This document shows positions 37,101 through 52,100 of a DNA stretch of 64,000 bases, one piece after another (positions within the stretch are counted from its first letter, which is position 1; each line of letters opens with the position of its first letter). Source of the stretch: Mactromeris polynyma (taxonomy: Eukaryota > Mollusca > Bivalvia > Venerida > Mactridae); NCBI GenBank assembly GCA_032209605.1, contig JASFXZ010000053.1, forward strand, positions 930,001 to 994,000, written 5' to 3'. A program made the position numbers and the translations under genes. The notes under the pieces are model-generated. The model worked only from the letters and a program-made list of their open reading frames with translations, was not told the origin of the DNA and did not search any database.

Positions 37101-40100
37101 CAAAATATTACTTGTAGTTCTACCGGCTTGAACGAAATCTTACTTGAAATTTTCCCGGCTCGAACGAAATATTAATTGTTATTCTCCCCGTTCGAACAAA
37201 ATATTATTTGTAGTTCTACCGGCTTGAACGAAATCTTACTTGAAATTCTCCCGGCTCGAACGAAATATTAATTGTTATACTCCCCGTTCGAACAAAATAT
37301 TAATTGTAATTACCCGGGTGGAACGAAAATGTATTAGTAATTCTCCCGGCAAAGACACATTACGGTAAAAGACGTATTCATGTGATGCGAATTTCTGCCA
37401 AGAATTGCATTGAAATATCGATACGATTGTATCAATATTTAGAAATATTTTAAAGCTATACATGATTGTTAAGCAAAACGTGTGTATTTTTTTCCAGACA
37501 AGTGACACAGATAATGCTTTTACATGGAACATCACCAATTCTTACGGCACCGATTATGATACGATGGTTTTGTCTGCGATGATAGGAAGAGCTGAATTCC
37601 ATATAAGTGGGTCATTTTTCATATCGTCGCCTTATTTCCAGAACCCCGTAACGTTTATTTGAGTATTTGGTATAAATAAAATACAATTCCACAAAACCGT
37701 AGGTCACAATTATCTCAAGAGGATAAAACTGTATTGTCGGTTTTCTCAAAAGACGTAAAACTAGTAATGGGATTCTGGAATTAATGCGACAATTTATTTC
37801 TTCGGGAAAATGTTTTAATCATCTAGATATTTTGTTTCAGGATAATTTTAACTTTCTATGGCATTGTTTGCTCTACATTTTCTCACCCCATCAGAGAAGT
37901 AACCTTTTACTAACCTGGGAATGGTTTGTCTAGATATTATTTTAAAAATTGCGTGAGAATATCTAAAGTGTGGGAATAAGTCAGCGAAATACGTCTATGT
38001 TGTTGTAGTTGCTCTGTGTGTGAAAGAAAATATAACTGAGGGTAGATTTTGTGGTATTGCTGTTGCTGAAATACTTGATAATCATATCCTAATTTATAAT
38101 TCCATTTATTCCTAAACATTATAGATGTATAACATTTCCCAATCAAAATGAGAACAAGTATAGCATAAAGGGACACATACAGGAATCAGTGCCCTACATA
38201 TATGCGTCAGACTTAAGACGAAATGAAACAATGTAAGGGTCACGCATATAAAACAAAACAATCGGAAAAAACGAACAGATAAACTTAAATTGGGGAATGA
38301 TAGATATTAAACTAAACATGAGAGGACTGGAACACTTCAAAGGTCTGCATACAAATTTAACCTTGGCAGAATGTTAGGAACACAACGGCTTTACGGACGT
38401 GGAAGTGTCGGAATAAATATGTTGGCATAAACCAGTCTGACGACATGCCAATCCCGTATTGAATAGGTCGCAAACATTCCGTATATTCACAAGGCGTAAT
38501 GAAATGAAATCATATTCGTATCAAGTACTCAAAGTTATAAATGACTATGCAAGGGTTATTCTTGACAAATATTTGGTGGGTATGTCAGAGGATTTGACCC
38601 GATGAAAGTAAAACAAGCAGATAAAATATGACTGAAGGCGGAAGAGGCGCTGCATACATACGCTTTATGGGTGACTCTAAATATATGGAAGTAGATCTTA
38701 CATAATACAGTCGGACCTCGTTTATTCGACATCATTTTATCCGAATACTTGGTATAATCCGAAATTAATATCAGGTCCCGATGTATCTTAGGCATGTCGA
38801 ATATTGAAATGGGCTATTCGAAATAAAATTTCGGACACGATGATTTCGAATGAACGAGGTGCGACTGTATTTATTGTTATATTTGCAAAAACCGATCCGT
38901 AGTGGTTCTTATCGTGTTAATTTGTATCTTGATACGTGATCCTGTTTTCTAGATATATAATAACCCTATTAATTCTGTTATGTCTTATCTTATGATAAAA
39001 TCGTGAAATACAGTGTCAAAGCTTCATATGTAATACAAGTGGTCAGACGAACTGTATCGAACATTTAATGTTTTACATGTATATATTTAACATTCATGTA
39101 CGAGAGTGGGACATAAATAAATAAACGTATCTGTCATGTTCTCAATCATGCTATGAATAGTTCCCACATCTACACTATTGACCTCCCTTGTTCTTAATCG
39201 TCAGCCATTGTGATAGGCAAAACTGATAAGGAGTCATTCTCAAATATGTGATAATTGAGAAAATACCAAGAGAAATTGCATGTGACAACCACTTTTTCTT
39301 CAACTTTCTGAGTCATGTGCCCACTTGAGTAGAATCTATAAGTTATCATAATATGTCTGATTTTATTTTATCATCGTTTACATTATATTCTTTATAAACT
39401 TTAATGAAATCAAAATGGCTGGCTATTCAGTACAAGGGAGGTAAATATTGTAAATGTGAGTACTATCTATAAGTATTTGTGATCTGGATGCAGTTTTCAC
39501 CCAACCAACATGACGGAATTTACAGTATAACGGTATATATGTACTTTATATACAACCACAATAAAACATGTATTTCTAAATTTTCAGACATATATCAAAC
39601 GGACTGCAAGTTCGCCACAGGTAACGTTTTTGCTCAATGTTTATTTGATTGGTACGTTTTTTTTCAGTCAATAACTGTTATTATCACGCAAAGCTAACAA
39701 AACGTTGACTTGTGTACAACACGTATTTAAAAAAACACTATATTATCGTACTATGACATTAAACTGTAAAGCCGCTTATCAGTTGAATAAAGTAATATTT
39801 ATGTATATTCTAGTGTGACCAACTGTGTCACTCTAAGATTTGTCTGTGAAACGCAGAGAAAATATAAGGTATTGGGTACAGATTGCAGTTACAGAAGACG
39901 CTCGGCCAAATTTCAGCCATCAGTTGGGAAATTTACCAGCGATCAAAAACAATACAACTAAGTGCAGCAGTTAGTCATATCTTATAACCAGACTATTCTT
40001 CTTTATAGATTCACCGGATGACTTCGGATCTCATTTTGTCGTACCAGTAAAGAACACAGATTTCAACTTCACCATGTATTTAGTGACCGGAAGTGAGCGA

Positions 40101-43100
40101 TGCACTGTTGAGTTTTCCGTCCCATATGGCCCACTCGAAATGGCTGCCAATACAACTAAAACGATGTCATATTATGATGAGCATTTTACGGCTTTTTCTA
40201 ACGGGGTACGTTTTCTCATTAGTTAATACCAAAGAGGGAAATGTCCTTATCTCGTCTCTAGACTGTGTGTGAAAGCTTGCCTTTGTTCAAGTTGCAAATC
40301 GGACTGACACTTACTCGATATTCATCATTCATACCCAGTTTGTAAATAATATCTTAAGTTATTTCACAACAAGTGCTCCAGTCTGTTAATGGTCTCCTAG
40401 ATGTTTATATGGGACAACAAGTGACACAGTCTGTAAATGATATCTTAGGTGATATGGGACAACAATTGGCCCAGTCTGTAAATGATATCTAAGGTGATAT
40501 GGGTCAACAAGTGGCACAGTCTGTAAATGATATCTAAGGTGATATGTGTCAACAAGTGGCACAGTCTGTAAATGATATCTAAGGTGATATGTGTCAACAA
40601 GTGGCACAGTCTGTAAATGATATCTAAGGTGATATGGGTCAACAAGTGGCCGAGTCTGTAAATGCTATCTAAGGTGATATGGGTCAACCAGTGACCGAGT
40701 CTGTAAATGATATCTAAGGTGATATAGGTCAACAAGTGACACAGTCTGTAAATGATATCCTAGGTTATGTGGGACACCAAGTGACCCAGTCTATAAATGA
40801 TATCTAAGGTGATATGGGTCAACCAGTGGCCGAGTCTGTAAATGATATCTAAGGTGATATAGGTCAACAAGTGACACAGTCTGTAAATGATATCTGAGGT
40901 GGTATGGGACAACAAGTGGCACAGTCTGTAAATGATATCCTAGGTTTTATGGGAAAACAAATGACCCAGTCTATAAATGATATCCTAGGTTATATCGGAC
41001 AACATGTGGCACAGTCCGTAATGATATCCTAGGTTTTATGGAAAAACAAGTGGCACAGTCTATAAATGATATCCTAGGTTATATCGGACAACATGTGGCA
41101 CAGTCCGTAATGATATCCTAGGTTTTATGGAAAAACAAGTGGCACAGTCTATAAATGGTATCCTAGGTTATATGGGACAACAAGTGACACAGTCTGTATA
41201 TGATATCCTAGGTTATATGGGTCAACAAGTGGCCCAGTCTATAAATGATATCCTAGGTTATGTGGGACACCAAGTGACCCAGTCTATAAATGATATACAT
41301 GTACTAGGTTATGTGGGACAACAAGTGGCACAGTCTATAAATGATATACATGTACTAGGTTATATGGGACAACAAGTGACCCAGTCTATAAATGATATAC
41401 ATGTACTAGGTTATGTGGGACACCAAGTGACCCAGTCTATAAATGATATACATGTACTAGGTTATATGGGACAACAAGTGACCCAGTCTATAAATGATAT
41501 ACATGTACTAGGTTATATGAGACAACAAGTGACACAGTCTGTATATGATATCCTAGGTTATATGGGTCAACAAGTGGCCCAGTCTATAAATGATATCCTA
41601 GGTTATATGGGACACCAAGTGACCCAGTCTATAAATGATATCCTAGGTTATATGAGACAACAAGTGGCACAGTCTGTAATGATATCCTAGGTTATATGGG
41701 ACAACAAGTGGCACAGTCTGTAAATGATATCCTAGGTTATATGGGACAACAAGTGACCCAGTCTATAAATGATATCCTAGGTTATATGGGACAACAAGTG
41801 GCACAGTCTGTAATGATATCCTAGGTTATATGGAACAACGAGTGGTGATATTATACTATGTAACACACCGAAGTATTTTGAAGTACTCCGACCATCGTCC
41901 ATGAACGATCTCTTCTCATTTTTCCCTGTCTAAGATCTAATTCATATCTGAACCATCCCAAACGTTGTTGAAGAGGTAACACAAACAACGGACTGTTCAT
42001 TAAGGGTGCCCTTAGTTACGTACTATACACATGCTTGTTTCATACCAAAGACTTATCATCCTTTTTAAACATTTGTTTCAGTTATATACGGTGGTCGTTT
42101 GTCCTATCTAGCTTTCCTGGAATTGATTATCAACAAGAATAAGAGGCGGGGGACAATGACAACAGACAAATATCACGGAAGGACATGACCTGCCCCGCCC
42201 AAGATTCGAACCCGGGCTCTACCAGCTCTAGGGTTCAGTACAAAACTATCACAAGTCCTATATAAATGCATAGGAGTTACGATAGTCTTGCGTTGAACCC
42301 TTGAGCAAATCTAACGGGTCACCTGTACTATATTGAACGTTAATAAATAGACAACATTTGTTTCAATAAGGTGTCTAAGATTACTGATATGATACAAACA
42401 GTTATCTGGAAAAAAAACCACTATTTTCATATATTTCAGATCACACTAACAACGACGGATTGTGAAATATCCGTGTATCTGCAGAGAAAAATAATGCCTT
42501 GGACTACAGTATTTACTCGCATACTTCCTATCGATATACTAGGTCCTAAATATCTCCTGTATAGTGGTTATGGGGCTACAGAAACCCATTCTAATCGTAC
42601 GTATTACTGGGTATCTAAAATGACCATATATAGTATATTTATTTCTTTATTATGTCAAAACATGTGCACTTTTCTTGGATAAATATCAAGAATAATCTCC
42701 CTTGATTAGCAGCATTGTTAAAGCCATCTCCTCTAAATTGGATTGTCTCACTTCCACGCGGAAATGATACCGGTCAAAAATGGTCAATAATCAATAATCG
42801 ATATTGACTCCGTGTTATAAACTGATTTAATATACTCTTATTTCTCGATTAAAATTGAAACCAGGGAAAAACAATTCCCAATTGATTATCACTGGATCTC
42901 TACTAACTAACGGCTTTTATTTTACGGCCTGTACTTCGATTTGAAATGCCAATATTTATGTACTAGTCTATTGAAAATAAATTCATCTAGGTTTTCTTCA
43001 AGATAATTATGCTGCAAACATACGTACGAGCATGTATAAGCATAGAGGTCAGATAAATGGAATTGTGAACCGGTTTCCGTTTCGAGGTTAGCTAGCTATT

Positions 43101-46100
43101 AAATCCATTTAAACCCCAGTATTTTACTGACAGTTTCAATGCTTTAGTTCGCTGTATGGTTATTATTTCTTTTTGTGTTTTAAATGTGTGTTATATTTCC
43201 ACTGTGCATTTCTTATATTCAAGTTATTTTCTGCCAAGCTTCGGCCTATTGTTGCAAGCTGTCTTGACTATTCCTTTTTTCTTTTCCATCCATTAATGCC
43301 CCCCTTCACTGTTTGTCCTCTTTTATTCTCCTAGTTATTCCATATGGTCTGCCTTGCCATTACTTGCACCTTTGATCCCTAACGTATGTACCCTTTAACC
43401 TCAACAAATTATCCCTTGTGTTCGGCCAGGTCATTCCATTGAGCCTCCTTAAATGCCTTACGTTTTATGGATTGTTGTTTTCCAGGAGGTCTGCGTGGGG
43501 AGGCACTGTCTTATGTATGTGGCGTTTCCTGATACTTACTCATTCTATTTTACTTCAGCAATGGTATGCGAAGTTTGGCCAATATTCGAGAATTACTTGG
43601 TAACGTCTGATCTCTTCAATTTAACGTTGGATGATGTAGGGTTTATCAAGTACACTGACTACGAAGGTGGGTTGAACTTATTATGTTAATTGAACACAAT
43701 ATATTAGTCACGTATTAGGTGCATTAACCTTTGTTTTGCAGTGATGCGATTTGCGATATTATAATATGACACCAGAATCCGTTTTATGACACCAAATACT
43801 ATATTCTGACACAAAATACGTTTGGTGGCACCCAGTACTATGCCATGACATCAACTACTTCCATGGCACCAAATACTTTATGGCATCACATACTATATCA
43901 TGATACCAAATACATTATGGCATCAAATACTATGTCATGACACCTAATACTTTTATGAAACCGAATACTATGTCATGACACCTAATACTTTTATGAAACC
44001 GAATACTTATCATGACACCTAATACTTTATTTCACCAAATACTATGTCATGACACCAAATACTTTATTGCACCAAATACTATGTCAAGACACCTATTACT
44101 TTATTGCACCAAATACTATGTCATGACACCTAATACTTTATTGCACCAAATACTATGTCATGACACCAAATACTTTATTGCACCAAATACTATGTCATGA
44201 CACCTAATACTTTATTGCACCAAATACTATATCATGACACCTAATACTTTATTGCACCAAATACTATGTCATGACACCTAATACTTTTATGAAACCGAAT
44301 ACTATGTCATGACACCTAATACTTTTATGAAACCGAATACTATGTCATGACACCTAATACTTTTATGAAACCGAATACTTATCATGACACCAAATACTTT
44401 ATTTCACCAAATACTATGTCATGACACCAAATACTTTATTTCACCAAATACTATGTCATGACACCAAATACTTTATTTCACCAAATACTATGTCATGACA
44501 CCAAATACTTTATTTCACCAAATACTATGTCATGACACCAAATACTTTATTTCACCAAATACTATGTCATGACACCAAATACTTTATTTCACCAAATACT
44601 ATGTCATGACACCAAATACTTTATTTCACCAAATACTATGTCATAACACCTTATACTTTTATGAAACCAACTACTAAGTCAGCTCTTAACTCAATGAGCT
44701 CGAACATAATTTGTCTTTAGTAGGCATTCATCATTAAGCTTTGACAAGCTTGATGAGACTATTTTCATATTACAGATTTAAACATACAACATCGCTTTGA
44801 ATCTGACCAGGCTGTGGCCGTGTTCTGCGGTAACTTTAATGACACATTTGTGCAAATGCCACCACTCTCAGCCCTGAGTACCAGATTCTATATACCAAGA
44901 TTGAATCTTACATTACTTGACGCTGATGCATATATTTATCTGATGACGAGCGAAGACAGTACTGTTGTGACCATAAAAGGAGAGTATGACCGTCTGGACC
45001 CGGTGTATTACACTGGAGACAACCACGTGAGATCAGTGGTCACTGACACGGTATGTGTTCAACACTCATTTATATATCATCTGACGATGTCACACACTAG
45101 CAGTCACGTGACAACTGAACTACGTCACATTGATACGTCAGTAGCTCTAGAACACGTATTGTTTTGTTGTCACTGTGACGTAGATGTGACGAAAATAGAA
45201 TACAGTAAAACCTCACGTAATATGACCACCTCAGAATTAAGTTCACAAATTTCAAGTCCATTTTCACTGTATTATTATTAAGGTTTTAATGTATATAATG
45301 TAATTTGAAAGCTAATGCTAGTGACGGTACTATACAACGCACGAGGTCAAGATGCAACGAATCGACGCGAGCCGCAATGGCACTTGCGTCATGAGGCGTC
45401 CAGCGATAACATCGCGTGACGATGTGCTCCACAGGGATCCCTTAACCACATCGTTATCATTATCACGCAAGACGGGGCTGAGTTCGAAATTTGTATCGTG
45501 TTTTGATTGTATTGCATTCCGGTATACACATGTACTGGATTTGAACTGTCAGGAACCGGCATGAGGTCGTATTGACCAATGTGCCACGATTTCTTCATAT
45601 ATTTACATACTGCGTACAATAATGGATTCCTCGTCATCTGACAACAATTCGTCGCATTATTTCAGAACCCATAACTTGTTTTTCGTCTATTTGAGAAAAA
45701 AACAACTTTAAATGGTTACATACAGGGTTATGGAATTGCATTTGATTAAAGTTATGTGCATTCCAGAACAATATAGGTAGTACAAAAATAAAAAGCTTGG
45801 AAAGATGGTTTCAACGATATCAAATACTCAAAACCGCCAAACCTGGAGTTACGGGGTTCAGGAAATAAGGCGTCGAATTATCTAATGTAGCAACGAATTA
45901 CAATTTACATTTCTGTTAAAGACTTTTAATATGGTAATATTTCCTGTAACCATGACGCTATGAAATAAATGCACCCCTTGTAGAGAGTGTTTATATTTTT
46001 GTATAGATTTTACAAACATGCACATACATATATGTATAGGGATAGAAATAATTGAATTAGACGTTTAGCTTTGAAAATAAGGTCGAGGAGGATGCTTTGT

Positions 46101-49100
46101 CGGTGCCGCTTGGGTAACCGATACTGACGTTTAAAGGCGTTACATTGTTACTGGCATGACACAGACAATAAATGTACATACATGTACAAATATATTAGAT
46201 TCTAACGTAGCAAAGCACATTTAGAATAGGTAACCCAACATGTACATTATTTGTTTCTCAGATTTATGATATACAATCAACAAAACCAATACAAGTGCAT
46301 CTGCAAATACGTTCTGTACCAGATAATTGGGCTTCAGTAATCACCATCTCTCCAGCCTCCCAGTACAAGGATGTTCATGTATTTCCAGGATTAGATTCGA
46401 CGTCTTCTATAACTTCAAGGTGAGCCTCATATCGTTTGTTATGCTCTTAAAAGCAGAATCATATATCCGCCGTTTTATCTGTCTGTCCGTCCGTGTGTTA
46501 TCACGTCCGTGTTTGGTGCGCTTGTTTTCTGATTCGTGTCCGCGCTATATCTCAGCAGCCATCGACCAGAGCTCAATTAAACTTAATGGTAAGCTTTACT
46601 ACCAAGAGGAGATGCGCATATCGTCGGCATGTTCCTGTTCGATGGTTGTTCGGCGCAGTCGTACTAACATGGTTTTGCTATTTGCATATCAGTGTTGTGT
46701 AAAACAATCAAAGCTTACTTTAACAACCAATGCAATTTATCTTCAACCGAACAACGTTTGTAACATTGACACGGAGTGGTTAACCTTTCGCTCAAGCGTA
46801 CGTTAACTAACCGAACTCGCCTGAAATTCGTTGAATTTATCGAAATCCATTTTAGTTCTGGAGTGACCAGCAATCGTAACATCTCGGCATTTGTTCATGT
46901 TGTACAAAATATCTTTACCTTCAAATTGCACCGACCATTTTTTCAAGATATTTCTTGTTTCATATACTACGAGGAGCATCCATTGGTTCCACCGATAATT
47001 TCCTGTTGTATCTGTTCCAGTATTTAATTTGGTCTTACCAATTGTACATTGATTGGGAAACAAATTATGACAACTTACATTAATCACTCCCAATGTATGT
47101 TGCTTGTGTTCTAACCAGTACTTACTTGTAACTGAGGGACAGTAGAAACCGTGGACGAGCCACGTACATTGTGGAATCGTATCCCATGATAGCTAGTTGA
47201 GGGTTATGGCGCAAAACCCATTTTCAATACGCCCCCAGTCCATAGTTGTATGGTTTTCAAACATGTCTCACTTCGATGGGTTGACCCAGAACACTTGCTT
47301 GAGATAAACAGTTTACCTACTCCTGTTTTCAGTACAGCCGTAGATGAGCAAGGTAATGACGTCACAAGTCACGTGGCCCCAGGTCAACCACCAGCAAATG
47401 GCAGTACATCGAAACAACTGGTTTATCAAACGCCTACGTTCACTCTGACGTTTGCTTATAAACCAATATCGGGATACAATGGAGATGAAATGCTAGTGAT
47501 TGCAAGCGACGCTTTTTATAACGTCACAAACGAAGTAAGAAACGTGTTTTCGCTAGTATACGAACGAATTTGTTAACAATATCAGAATGGTTTTTCAAAA
47601 TATCGAAGCCATTTAAGATCAAAAAGTGTTATGTTTACAATTTGTATGCGCTTGTTTGCAGAATCGGTAAAATGAAAATTCTTTATCTTTGATGAATGCT
47701 TTGTTAATTCAAAATCTAGTCTTTACAAACATTCTTTGGCCTTGTGATTTGCCTCGGACAATCGTATTTAGCAAATCAACAGTCCTTGGCCAAATAACAA
47801 GGTCAATACGAAATTACTTGATTAATAACGTTATAGTATTACATTGGAATTGTTTATATTAGTGATGGATTACTGATAGCATTTTAACTGACAGTTCCAA
47901 GGCTGTACTTCGCTGTATAATTATTGTTTCTTTTTGTGTTTTTAAATGTATGTTATATTTCCTTTTACCCTGACGAGTGTGCAATTCTTACACTTTATAT
48001 AGTGGTCATGTTATGTTCTGCCCTGTTTCGGCCTTTTGTTGCCAGCTGTTTTGACTTGTCCTGTGATCTTTTTCCACCCATTAGTTCCCCCCCACACTGT
48101 TTGTCCTCTTTTATTCTCCTAGTTATTCCTTATGGTCGGTCAGACCATTCCTATCGCCTCTGTTCCCTTACGTATGTACCATTGAGCCTCCTCGAGTGCC
48201 TTATGATTTATGGACGGTTGTTTTCCCGAAGGTCTGCATGGGGAGGCACTGTATTATGTATGTGGCGTTCCCAGTAGCAACTTATTCTCTCTCTTTTAGC
48301 CCTTAGGACAACAATGGATGAAGCTATTTCAAATAGTTTTAGTTTACGTCACATAGGACAGATATATCTTCGAATATATCTTTATCGACTAGTTTTAATC
48401 TTATACATTTAATATATTGTTGAAGGTTTGTGTTGTAACAAAAGGAACACCTGGAGATTTGATTGACAATGACTGTGATGGTTTGACTGACGAGGAAAAT
48501 TGTTCCGCCATTGTTTATCCAGGATATATAGGTAAATACTTTCATTAGTTCCCTACCCTGTATGATACACCTTGTCTGGATATCTATAGGTTCACGTTTA
48601 ATACAACTAAATGTATTCCAGATATGGAAAGTTGGTTCATCAGTCACTGAATAAAATCGAATAGCGGCCCATGTTGAATTAAGAACCGGTTCAGAAACTT
48701 GTGTTCGACCTTTCTGCATTTTTCGATACAGACTTGATTTATAGACAGAACTAGCACCGAAATCAACACTTGTTCGTATCTACGAGAAGTAAAGTTCTGC
48801 AAATGAATGGAACCAGCTCTTTGGTCGTTTAAATACTTTATCCCATACTGATCATACGACGCTTTTTGTCGCTATATTAAGGTCTTTACAGTCACTGTGG
48901 TGTTTATTACACATACAAAGAATTAAAAAAATATCACCCAGCCTAGCAGCGATTATGTTCTTAATACAGGATATGTATATGTACAAAAGTGCCGAGTGTA
49001 AGTATCCGTGACCGGGGGAGAGGGCGTGTTGAGTGCTAGCGAACTCCTTCAAAACAACTTCAAATAATATACTTTAATACATATTAACTACTACAGACGA

Positions 49101-52100
49101 CCAGAAGCTGTCGAAATACTCAGGAACCCATCCTTTTGATTCAGACAAGTGTTGTACTGTGCTAATTCTTATTGACTAGTCCTTTCCAATATGATTACGC
49201 TAATAGAGTTAAGTTGGTTTATTGTTTGTTATGTACTTGTAGATGTAGATATAGATGGAAGTATGGAGGAGGATTGTGCGGCTAACACAAGTAAGAACAT
49301 ATTGAATTACATGAGTATTACCGTTTTATTTCAATTGATATAGAACTTCTCACATCGCTGGTCATAAGACAATAAGACATAAGGCAATGCCTCCCCAAAA
49401 AGATATCCGGGAAAACTACAGTCTACAAAACATTAGGCACTGAGAAGGTGCAAGTGTTGACAAGTATGTGGATATAGATGCCAGGAAAGGTCTGGCTGAC
49501 CATGAAAACAACTTAGGAGAATTTAAGGGGGAAAACAATTGGGAAATAATTGACTAATCAAAGCATGAAGCCAATACACAAAGGGTTATATCTCTATCGA
49601 TGTAGCGTGTCTGTTTATTTGGTGTACAGTTTTTATATACGCCACAAAGCCGCGCCTTAGACGGCCTGACTTGTTTTATAAATTAACTCTTTTGCATATC
49701 AGACTGTTATGTTTAGTAACCTGGTAATATAATATCTAATAACACATGTCTTAATGCTTGAGATTAACAGTGGGAAAAAACGATGAAATGGAATAGCAAG
49801 GTGTCGAGTTACAGTGATTTACGTTGATACCTAGAATTGGTATTCTAAAACATTTCTTGCGATGTAAATCAGACCGAATTATTATTGTGGTATGTTTAAT
49901 CATAAGCGTAGGTTATTTGTTTTTCGTCATATTGCAAACTTTGTTTAATTGTCATGAAGTTAAAACATTGATCTATACATAGTGCGCTCGCTTAGCGCCG
50001 TCGGTTGAGCAATCGAAATATGACGGAGAGAGCCGAGTAATATCGAAATCACCCGAAGCTGCTACTGGTTGGTTACCCAGGAGCACTGGTTGGTACCCAG
50101 AAGCACTGGTTGGTTACCCAGAAGCACTGGTTGGTTACCCAGGAGGACTGGTTGGTTACCCAGGAGCACTGGTTGGTTACCCAGGAGGACTGGTTGGTTA
50201 CCCAGGAGCACTGGTTGGTTACCCAGGAGGACTGGTTGGTTACCCAGGAGCACTGGTTGGTTACCCAGGAGCACTGGTTGGTTACTCAGGAGCACTGGTT
50301 GGTTACCCAGGAGCACAGGTTGGTTACCCAGGAGCACTGGTTGGTTACCCAGGAGCACTGGCTGGTTACCCATGACCACTCGTTGGTTACCCAGGAGCAC
50401 TGGTTGGTTACCAAGGAGCACTGGTTGGTTACCCATGACCACTCGTTGGTTACCCAGGAGCACTGGTTGGTAACCCAGGAGCACTGGTTGGTTACCCAGG
50501 AGCACTGGTTGGTTACCAAGGAGCACTGGTTGGTTACCCAGGAGCACTGGTTGGTTACCAAGGAGCACTGGTTGGTTACCCAGGAGCACTGGTTGGTTAC
50601 CCAGGAGCACTGGTTGGTAACCCAGGAGCACTGGTTTGTTACCCAGGAGCACTGGTTGATTACCCAGGAGCACTGGTTTGTTACCCAGGAGCACTGGTTG
50701 GTAACCCAGGAGCACTGGTTTGTTACCCAGGAGCACTGGTTGGTTACCCAGGAGCACTGGTTGGATTCATGAACAAACATATTTTAAGACTGGTCTTATT
50801 AATGTTGTATATTTGTCTTCAATGTAGATGAATCAATATTGTTAATTTCTATTTCTGACTTATTTTAACCATTTATCAGCTTGCTTGTTAGTTAATTGAT
50901 GACACATGTACAAACTTAGAATATAAAGTATATAGTCAAATCTTGTCAAATTCAGACACTAAGTCGCCATATCATGTACTTATAGTTAGTATGCAGTGGA
51001 GAGAATTTCAATAAGCTTTAGCTTCCAATTCGATCCACTTGTCTATTACATGCACTTTGTAATCTTGTATTTACTGTATATTACATGACAATTTAGACAA
51101 ATAAATTTGTTTAAACTAAATGACAGTTAGATGCTTAATCACTTTTTTTATCCACCAAAAATCAATAAATAATGCAGTAAGACCCCATTAATACAACCAC
51201 CCTCGGGATCCTTGTAAACTGGTCTTATCATTGAGGTGGCCTTAATAGTGAGGTTGAATTAACTGCAAAATAGGGAAAATGGACTTGAAAAGTGTGTTCT
51301 TCATTTTGAGGTGGTCTTATTTTTTAGCTGATCTTTAAGTTAGGTTTTAATTTATATGTATCCATAAACACCCGCTATAAAGCAAATATAGCGACATCCA
51401 ACATGTCTACATATCTTAATTGAGCACAGGAAAATATCGAAAAATAGTGTTGCTTTCCTCGTAAGAAATATTATAATGAGATCCCGCATGTTTTCAGTTG
51501 GAAAACAATTATTGTCTCCTGTTTTTAAATGTAATTATACATGTATTAACGAAGCCCGTATGTTGAATTTACGGAAAATTTCAGCATCGTGTTTTAAAGA
51601 TGCTATGTATTATTTTGTTGTGAAGAAGTAAAATCTTTAGCTCGATTTCTGAATCAGGGGTGTTAGTGTTTTTCAAAGCCCGGTTTATGCAATTTACAGA
51701 TGATGCGTACCTTTCACAGTATTGCAGTTTTATACTTTGCAAAAAAGCAACATTTATCACACACAAACACGACATTAACCTGATATATAAATGTATCAAG
51801 ATGAACTACAAGCGATCAAAACTGAACTATCTGATCTAAGCGTTGGTTGAACATTAGTACTATTATAAAAAAAATATCATGATTTGATAACTTTTGCATC
51901 TGTCATTGTTTGGTTAATTTATGCGAATCACTATGTTTCTTATACTATGTAAAAGAACATTATTGACTATATTTCATATCCATCTGAACATAACTGAAGC
52001 ATCCTTTACTATGCCATAATTTACCTTATAGTAAAAAAAGTAATTGTAAAGCCAGCATTAAATGATAAAAAATATCAACATGTACGAACTCTATGGTATT

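Noticed and set aside
39809..39960. Possible extra receptor exon between exons 7 and 8
   Set aside because: From the TTCTAG acceptor the required phase hits a stop at once, and exons 7 and 8 already join in phase.
41127..41690. 187-codon ORF with GQQVTQSINDILGYM repeats
   Set aside because: Translation of the 45/48-bp array within a receptor intron; the same array is also open on the minus strand.
50062..50780. Long ORFs on both strands (about 220-230 codons)
   Set aside because: Both come from the 21-bp array; overlapping open frames on opposite strands are the expected artefact.
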